Of a stretch of DNA of 41,345 nt, positions 35,966 to 41,345 are shown one piece after another. Both the position numbers and the translations under genes were made by a program. The DNA is from Pelagibacteraceae bacterium AG-319-F18 (GTDB taxonomy: Bacteria > Pseudomonadota > Alphaproteobacteria > Pelagibacterales > Pelagibacteraceae). The DNA is taken from contig QBXA01000012.1 of NCBI GenBank assembly GCA_003283905.1, positions 1 to 41,345 of the forward strand, given 5' to 3'. How positions within the stretch are numbered: position 1 is the first letter of the stretch; each line of letters starts with the position of its first letter. A model generated the notes under the pieces. That model was not told the DNA's origin. It saw only the letters and a list, made by a program, of their open reading frames with translations, and did no database searches.

Positions 35966-36888
35966 ATCTTTAAACCTTCAATATCTTCATAATTATTAAT
36001 TGTATCTATTTTTACTTCCTTACTAATTCTTTTTACTAAACCTGACAACACTTTACCTGGGCCTATTTCAATAAAATGACTTACATCACTATCAATCATA
36101 TTAATCACGCTCTCTCTCCATCTAACTCTATTTTCAATTTGTTCTACTAACAAATCCTTAAGTTCATCAGTGCCTGATATTTCAGTGGCAGTAACATTTG
36201 AGATTAGTTTATTCTCACCTTCTGCAAACTTTAGTTTATTTATTTCTTCTTTCATTATATTTGTTGCTTTGCTCATCAAACTGCAATGAAAAGGTGCACT
36301 TACTGGCAGCTTAATATTTTTAATAGTATTTTCTTTAAAAATTAAAATTAATCTATCTAAATCATCTGTCTTACCACTCAATACGATCTGACCATCAGAA
36401 TTATCATTTGCAATTTGAACACTCAAATTTTGTTCATTTTCTTTTAATATTTTTTCAATTGTTTCAACTGTAGAGCCTAATACTGCAACCATACCACCCT
36501 GTCCTTTAGGAACTGAGTTTTGCATAGCATCTCCTCTAATTCTTAAGATTTTTAAAGTATCAGAAAAACTTAAGTAACCAGCACAAGATAAAGCTGAATA
36601 TTCGCCCAAAGAATGTCCTGCAAAATATTTAGCTTTACTTAAATCAATATTAAATTCATTTTTAATTACATTATAAATTGAATAACTTATTAAAAATATT
36701 GCTGGTTGAGTATTAGCTGTTAAGTTTAATTCCTCTTTTGGACCTTCCAATATGAGCTTTGATATTGAAAAATTAAGTGTTTCATCAGCTTCTTTAAAAA
36801 GGTTTTTAACTAGATCAAAATTATCATAAAATTCTTTTCCCATACCAACCATTTGTGAACCTTGACCTGGAAAAATTACTGAAAACAT
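35962..36888 (-). CDS. fabD: Malonyl-CoA:ACP transacylase FabD
   Basis: Loads malonyl groups onto ACP. The 308 residues show PGQGSQ (7-12), nucleophile Ser93 in GHSLGEYSAL, and the catalytic His in SAPFHCSLM. First gene of fabD-fabG-acpP-gmk, divergent from rpsF across 87 bases. The ribosome binding site (AAGG) lies unusually far from the ATG, with a T-rich stretch between. Confidence 0.96.
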   Translation of the reverse strand: MFSVIFPGQGSQMVGMGKEFYDNFDLVKNLFKEADETLNFSISKLILEGPKEELNLTANTQPAIFLISYSIYNVIKNEFNIDLSKAKYFAGHSLGEYSALSCAGYLSFSDTLKILRIRGDAMQNSVPKGQGGMVAVLGSTVETIEKILKENEQNLSVQIANDNSDGQIVLSGKTDDLDRLILIFKENTIKNIKLPVSAPFHCSLMSKATNIMKEEINKLKFAEGENKLISNVTATEISGTDELKDLLVEQIENRVRWRESVINMIDSDVSHFIEIGPGKVLSGLVKRISKEVKIDTINNYEDIEGLKI

Positions 36889-36937
36889 ATAAAAAAAACT
36901 ATTTATTTTTCCTTTTTAACTATTGTAATTGAACATT

Positions 36938-36943
36938 TATAAT
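36938..36943 (+). promoter_or_regulatory. Putative -10 element of rpsF-rpsR-rplI
   Basis: A perfect TATAAT 32 bases before the rpsF ATG, in the 87-base divergent spacer 36889-36975. The best -35 at suitable distance is a weak TTTAAC at 36915. The leader would be about 26 bases and shows no obvious S6:S18-type hairpin. Confidence 0.4.
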
Positions 36944-36975
36944 AGTATATCCTCACTTTTTATTAAAGAACTTAA

Positions 36976-37329
36976 ATGAATTTATACGAACATACTATTA
37001 TAGCTAGACAAGACACTTCACCAAGTGAAATTAAACAATTAACAGAAAAATATTCTAAAATTGTTGAAAAAAATGAAGGTGAAATTGTTAAAACTGAAAA
37101 CTGGGGTTTGCTTAACCTATCTTACTTAATTAAAAAAAATAAAAAAGGTAGCTATATTCACTTTAAAATTAAAGCTAAAGGAAATGTAATTGATGAGTTA
37201 GAAAAAAATGAAGCTATAGATAAAAAATTACTAAGATACTTAACAGTAAGAGTTAAAAAATTTGATCTTGATGCTAACTACTTTGCTAAAAGAGATGATG
37301 ATGACAAAAAAGAAAGTTATAAAAATTAA
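36976..37329 (+). CDS. rpsF: 30S ribosomal protein S6
   Basis: Small-subunit protein that binds 16S rRNA together with S18. The 117 residues start [13 protein letters not shown] and contain the conserved [20 protein letters not shown] and [11 protein letters not shown], followed by a charged tail. rpsR follows 2 bases after the stop. Length is slightly above the 95-110 common core because of this tail. Confidence 0.97.
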   Translation: MNLYEHTIIARQDTSPSEIKQLTEKYSKIVEKNEGEIVKTENWGLLNLSYLIKKNKKGSYIHFKIKAKGNVIDELEKNEAIDKKLLRYLTVRVKKFDLDANYFAKRDDDDKKESYKN

Positions 37330-37331
37330 TT

Positions 37332-37604
37332 ATGCCTAAGAGACAAAGTGGAAAAAAAAAAGGTAAGCAAAGTAATTTTGCTAAATTAAGTATATTTCAG
37401 CCTAATAAATACAAGTTTAAAAAAACTTGCCCATTATCAGGTAAAGGTGCTCCTACAGTTGATTATAAAAATGTAAGACTATTAAAAAAATATATGTCTG
37501 AAAATGGAAAAATTTTACCCTCAAGAATTACAAATGTTTCACAAAATAAACAAAGAGAATTATCTCTTTCAATTAAAAGAGCTAGAAATTTAGCATTAAT
37601 ATAA
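37332..37604 (+). CDS. rpsR: 30S ribosomal protein S18
   Basis: Partner of S6 in the small-subunit platform. The 90 residues include [34 protein letters not shown] and [16 protein letters not shown]. The N-terminal extension is strongly basic. It lies between rpsF and rplI in the conserved order. Confidence 0.97.
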   Translation: MPKRQSGKKKGKQSNFAKLSIFQPNKYKFKKTCPLSGKGAPTVDYKNVRLLKKYMSENGKILPSRITNVSQNKQRELSLSIKRARNLALI

Positions 37605-37605
37605 C

Positions 37606-38064
37606 ATGAAAGTTATTTTATTAGAAAACGTAAAAAGAATTGGCTCTATCGGTGAAGTAATAGAAGTTAAAAGAGGTTATGCGAGAAATTTTTTAATTGC
37701 TAATAAAAAAGCATTATACGCTTCAAAAGAAAATATTTTAGAAGTTGAAAAAATAAAAGCCGATTTATCAAAAAAGGATAATGAAAAGAAAAAAGAAGCG
37801 ACACAAATCTCAGAACAAATTAATGGTAAAGAATACTCAGTTAAAAAACTAAGCACTGAGAATAATGAATTATACGGTTCTGTAAAACCAACTGAAATTG
37901 CAAAATTAATCCAAGAAGAAAACAAAATTGATATCAAGCCTTCAATGATACAACCAGTTGAAGAAATTAAATCTTTGGGAAAATTTAAAGTAAAAGTTTC
38001 TTTACACTCAGAAGTTGATGCAGAAATTACAATAAGTGTTACTTCTGCTGATACAATCCAGTAA
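37606..38064 (+). CDS. rplI: 50S ribosomal protein L9
   Basis: Large-subunit protein that reaches from the L1 stalk base. The 152 residues begin MKVILLENVKRIGSIGEVIEVKRGYARNFL-like (family signature, residues 1-30), then a long connecting helix rich in Lys and Glu, and a C-terminal domain with NNELYGSVKPTEIAK. It starts one base after the rpsR stop. Confidence 0.97.
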   Translation: MKVILLENVKRIGSIGEVIEVKRGYARNFLIANKKALYASKENILEVEKIKADLSKKDNEKKKEATQISEQINGKEYSVKKLSTENNELYGSVKPTEIAKLIQEENKIDIKPSMIQPVEEIKSLGKFKVKVSLHSEVDAEITISVTSADTIQ

Positions 38065-38133
38065 TTATACATTCTTTTCCCCAGCATTTATTAGTCGTTT
38101 TTAAATAACAAATAATTCTATAAATTAATATTT

Positions 38134-39552
38134 ATGGAAAACAATTTAAGCATCGTTAAAGATCAATTTAAAGAATTGCCAAATAATATTGAAGCTGAAC
38201 AAGCTGTCATTGGCTCAATACTGGTTAGTAACGATATCTTTGATGAAATTAGTACAATAATTTCTAGTATTAATTTTCATGACCCAATGCACCAAAAGAT
38301 TTTTGAAGCAATTGAAAGTTTAATTTACAAGGGAATGTTAGCAAATCCTATAACGCTTAAAAATTATTTTGAAGATGAAAAAGATGATTTAAATGTTCCA
38401 GAATATTTAGTTAAAATTACAAAATTTTCTACATCAGTTCGTCAAGCAATTGAATACTCAAAAATAATTTATGATATGTTTGTCAGACGTGAATTAATCA
38501 AAATTTCTGAACAAACAATCGATAGCGCAAAATTAAATGAACTAGACACTAATGGTCAAACTATTATTGAAAATTCAGAGAGACTATTATTTGATTTAGC
38601 AGAAAAAGGTTCTTTTAACTCTTCACTAGTCAAATTTGATGAGGCCATGAAGCAAACAATTGAAATGGCATCTGCTGCTTATAAAAATGAAGAAGGTATT
38701 GTAGGCGTTCCAACAGGTCTTAGAGATTTAGATGATAAACTTGGTGGTCTTCACCAGTCAGATTTAATCATTATTGCTGGACGTCCTTCGATGGGTAAAA
38801 CGTCTCTTGCAACAAATATTGCATTTAATGCTGCACAAAAATTACAAGATAGTGGTAAAAAATCATCCATTGCTTTCTTTTCATTGGAAATGTCATCTGA
38901 ACAACTGTCCACAAGAATTATTTCAGAACAATCAAGAATAAGTTCAAATGATATAAGAAGAGGAAGAATTTCAGATGAACAATTTGATAAATTTTTGGAA
39001 ACATCAAAAAATATTTCCGAACTTCCATTATATATTGATGAAACTCCAGCAATCAGTATTGCTGCAATGAGCAATAGAGCTAGGCGAATTAAAAGGCTGT
39101 TTGGTCTTGATATGATTGTGGTTGATTATATTCAATTGATGAGAGGAACAACATTTAACAAAGATGGTAGAGTTCAAGAAATCTCACAAATTACTCAAGG
39201 ATTAAAAGCAATTGCAAAAGAACTAGCTGTTCCAGTTGTAGCTCTATCTCAACTTTCAAGACAAGTTGAACAAAGAGATGATCACAAACCTCAACTAGCT
39301 GATTTAAGAGAATCTGGCTCAATTGAACAGGATGCTGATGTTGTAATGTTTGTTTATAGAGAAGGATATTATTTGCAAAGAAAAGAACCAAGAGAAGCAA
39401 CAGTTGAGCATGCAGAATGGCAAGCAAAAATGAATGAAGTAGCACACTTGGCTCAAATTATAATTGGAAAACAACGTCATGGCCCAATAGGTAACATAAC
39501 TCTTGAGTTTGAAGAAAGATTCACCAAATTTAAAGATACTCAAATTAATTAA
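38134..39552 (+). CDS. dnaB: Replicative DNA helicase DnaB
   Basis: Hexameric helicase at the replication fork. The 472 residues have the N-terminal domain (PNNIEAEQAVIGSIL), a linker, and the RecA-like domain with Walker A GRPSMGKT (216-223), FFSLEMSSEQL, Walker B DMIVVDYIQLM, and LSQLSRQVEQR. There is no sign of an intein or insertion. It follows rplI after 69 bases (38065-38133) in which I see no clear promoter or terminator. In many alphaproteobacteria alr and radA follow; here an RND-type gene does. Confidence 0.97.
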   Translation: MENNLSIVKDQFKELPNNIEAEQAVIGSILVSNDIFDEISTIISSINFHDPMHQKIFEAIESLIYKGMLANPITLKNYFEDEKDDLNVPEYLVKITKFSTSVRQAIEYSKIIYDMFVRRELIKISEQTIDSAKLNELDTNGQTIIENSERLLFDLAEKGSFNSSLVKFDEAMKQTIEMASAAYKNEEGIVGVPTGLRDLDDKLGGLHQSDLIIIAGRPSMGKTSLATNIAFNAAQKLQDSGKKSSIAFFSLEMSSEQLSTRIISEQSRISSNDIRRGRISDEQFDKFLETSKNISELPLYIDETPAISIAAMSNRARRIKRLFGLDMIVVDYIQLMRGTTFNKDGRVQEISQITQGLKAIAKELAVPVVALSQLSRQVEQRDDHKPQLADLRESGSIEQDADVVMFVYREGYYLQRKEPREATVEHAEWQAKMNEVAHLAQIIIGKQRHGPIGNITLEFEERFTKFKDTQIN

Positions 39553-39572
39553 ATTCCAATATAAAAGAGCTA

Positions 39573-41345
39573 ATGTTTGCTCAATTGTATCAAAATGGAG
39601 TTCTTAAAAACCCTAAAACAGTATTTATTATACTTATTATTACGATATTAAGCTTTGGGTATTATTCCAAAGATTTCAGATTGGATGCATCTTCCGAAAC
39701 ATTATTAATAGAAGGTGATCCTGATCTAATATACCTAAAAGAAGTAACAGAAAGATACGGTTCAAAAGATTTTTTAATTCTTACTTATACTCCAAATGAA
39801 GGGATGGTAACTGATAACTCGATAAATAATCTTTTAAGCTTAAAATATAAAATTCAAAGTCTAAATTGGGTACACAGCGTCATCACACTTTTAGATGTAC
39901 CACTTTTAAGTAATTCAGACGCACCGTTACAGGAAAGACTAGAAAGTTTTAAAACTCTAAAAGATGAAGAAGTTGATAGAAATCGTGGCTTTAAAGAAAT
40001 TCTGAACAGTCCTGTTTTTAGAAATTTTATAATTAGTGAAGATGGGAATACAAGTGGGATTATTATAAATATTAAAGAAAATAAAAAATTAGAAAATATT
40101 AAAAACTTATCTAATGAGGAAATTGAATCTCACAAAGATAAAATAATAAAAAAAAATCATGAAAATATATTAGAGATCAGACAAGTTATTCAAAGTTATA
40201 GTGACGTGGGTAAAATCTATCTTGGGGGAATTCCAATGATAGCTGATGATATGATGACTTTCATTAAAAGCGATATTGTAGTTTTTGGTTTGGGAGTTCT
40301 TTTATTTATTTTTGCAACTTTATGGTTTGTTTTTAGAAAATTAATTTGGATTATAGTTCCAATTAGTAGCTGTTTATTTTCAGTTGTAATTATGATGGGT
40401 TTACTTGGAATTTTAGGTTGGAAAGTAACAGTTATTTCTTCAAACTTTATAGCTTTAATGCTCATTCTAACAATGGCGATGAACATTCACATGAGTACTC
40501 GCTTCCTGCAATTTAGAAAGGATTATACCTCTAAAAATAACTTTGAAATCATTTTTCTTACAACAAATAAAATGTTTTGGCCAATTTTATATACAGTTTT
40601 AACAACTATATTTGCTTTTTTATCTTTAATCTTTAGTGGAATTAAACCAATTATAGACTTTGGCTGGATGATGACTTTTGGATTAATCACATCATTTGTT
40701 ATTACCTTCACTTTACTTCCCACTCTTTTAAATTTTGCACCAATAAAAAATATTTCTCTTAAAAAAGAACAAGACTCTAAAATCACAAATTTTTTAGGAC
40801 AGTTTTCTTTAAATAATAAAAATACAATCTTCGGAGTAACCGGAATTATTATTATTTTTAGTGTAATTGGAATTAGCAAGCTTGAAGTAGAGAATAGCTT
40901 TATTAATTACTTTAATAAAAATACTGAAATCTATAAGGGAATGAAACTTATAGATGAAGAATTGGGTGGCACTACCCCACTTGAAGTTATTTTAAAATTT
41001 CCTGTGAACGAAAATAAAGAGACATCAAATGAAGATGATGAGTTTGAAGATTGGAGTGATGAAGATGATAAAAATGATAAGAAATATTGGTTTACTAAGG
41101 ATAAAGTTGATAAAATAGCTTCTGTTCATAATTACTTAGATAGTCTTCCACAAGTTGGGAAAGTTATATCTTTTTCATCAATCATTGATGTTGCAACACA
41201 ATTAAATAATAATAAGCCCCTTGGCACTTTAGAAATGGGAGTTCTATATTCTAAAATTCCACAGAATATTAAAAATGAAATTATTGATCCATACTTATCA
41301 ATTGAAAATAATGAAGCTAGAATAAGTTTAAGAATAATAGACTCG
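39573..41345 (+). CDS. RND/MMPL-type membrane transport protein (3' end outside window)
   Basis: 591 codons are open from the ATG at 39573 (preceded by AAAAGAG) to the window edge. A first membrane segment (about residues 17-31) is followed by a large periplasmic loop. A block of membrane segments follows at about 225-390, with the sterol-sensing-like stretch NFIALMLILTMAMNIHMSTRFLQFRKD, then a segment at about 420-435 and a second periplasmic loop containing a very acidic insert (about 490-510). This is the two-repeat RND layout of COG1033/HpnN/MMPL-like exporters. Substrate is unknown; related proteins move lipids or hopanoids. The second membrane half lies beyond the edge. Confidence 0.85.
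   Translation, partial: MFAQLYQNGVLKNPKTVFIILIITILSFGYYSKDFRLDASSETLLIEGDPDLIYLKEVTERYGSKDFLILTYTPNEGMVTDNSINNLLSLKYKIQSLNWVHSVITLLDVPLLSNSDAPLQERLESFKTLKDEEVDRNRGFKEILNSPVFRNFIISEDGNTSGIIINIKENKKLENIKNLSNEEIESHKDKIIKKNHENILEIRQVIQSYSDVGKIYLGGIPMIADDMMTFIKSDIVVFGLGVLLFIFATLWFVFRKLIWIIVPISSCLFSVVIMMGLLGILGWKVTVISSNFIALMLILTMAMNIHMSTRFLQFRKDYTSKNNFEIIFLTTNKMFWPILYTVLTTIFAFLSLIFSGIKPIIDFGWMMTFGLITSFVITFTLLPTLLNFAPIKNISLKKEQDSKITNFLGQFSLNNKNTIFGVTGIIIIFSVIGISKLEVENSFINYFNKNTEIYKGMKLIDEELGGTTPLEVILKFPVNENKETSNEDDEFEDWSDEDDKNDKKYWFTKDKVDKIASVHNYLDSLPQVGKVISFSSIIDVATQLNNNKPLGTLEMGVLYSKIPQNIKNEIIDPYLSIENNEARISLRIIDS

Noticed and set aside
37677..38087. 136-codon minus-strand frame opposite rplI
   Set aside because: rplI is a certain ribosomal protein gene in the conserved order; the antisense frame has no recognisable motif and reflects codon bias.
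38751..39074. Minus-strand frame opposite dnaB (107 codons), and similar frames at 39191-39543
   Set aside because: They lie wholly within dnaB, have no family resemblance and no start signals.
40217..40879. Two minus-strand frames opposite the RND-type gene
   Set aside because: The plus strand encodes recognisable membrane segments; the antisense frames are the mirror image of Ile/Leu/Lys-rich codons.
1..41345. tRNA genes, CRISPR arrays, insertion sequences, phage or defence islands
   Set aside because: Looked for on both strands; all sequence is accounted for by core genes and spacers of at most 137 bases, and no spacer could hold such elements.

Overview
The window is a stretch of very AT-rich, extremely compact alphaproteobacterial core genome. 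The closest match I recognise is the SAR11 / Candidatus Pelagibacter lineage. The grounds are the base composition (lysine-, asparagine- and isoleucine-rich proteins), tiny or negative intergenic spacers, and alphaproteobacterial gene neighbourhoods (iscR-sufBCD; aroQ-accB-accC with DUF2155 and NDUFA12; DUF2066-hda divergent from purMN; ndk/pepA/lptF/lptG/lptD/surA/pdxA/rsmA; gmk/acpP/fabG/fabD; rpsF-rpsR-rplI-dnaB). The assignment is inference from sequence style and synteny. I see no tRNA, rRNA, CRISPR array, insertion sequence, prophage or integron. No gene-free stretch exceeds 137 bases (3615-3751).

Layout. 1-3614 (minus): Fe-S regulator iscR followed by sufB, sufC and a sufD cut by the window edge, driven by a promoter that carries a textbook IscR type-1 operator. 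3752-6830: an alpha/beta hydrolase, anmK and tyrS. 6827-12900 (minus): an operon of mrcA (PBP1a), prfB (RF2 with a programmed +1 frameshift) and a large AsmA-like protein with a recent internal tandem duplication. 13005-14831: RNase E/G with an acidic S1 insertion and no Zn-link cysteines. 14824-15819 (minus): thiS-thiG. 15836-18048: aroQ-accB-accC. 18045-18774 (minus): NDUFA12 and a DUF2155 exported protein. 18889-19713: a free-standing protein matching only the C-terminal part of B12-dependent ribonucleotide reductase. 19716-23239 (minus): DUF2066, hda, aspS. 23251-24838: purM-purN. 24828-26688 (minus): pepA-ndk. 26750-34309: lptF-lptG-lptD-surA-pdxA-rsmA. 34298-36888 (minus): fabD-fabG-acpP-gmk. 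36976-41345: rpsF-rpsR-rplI-dnaB and an RND-type membrane protein cut by the window edge.

The genes serve Fe-S assembly, cell-envelope construction (LPS export, peptidoglycan, fatty-acid initiation), cofactors (thiazole, pyridoxal phosphate), purines, translation and replication. Packing is the dominant architectural feature: all seven convergent gene pairs overlap at their stop codons or lie 2 bases apart, three of them fused in a 4-base double stop. Several start codons are non-ATG (thiG GTG, rsmA GTG, aspS TTG), and two of these have their ribosome binding site inside the preceding coding sequence.

I did not find a convincing wholly new multi-gene system. The best leads are the stand-alone NrdJ-tail protein, RNase E without its Zn-link, the AsmA-like duplication, the IscR operator and the fused-stop architecture.
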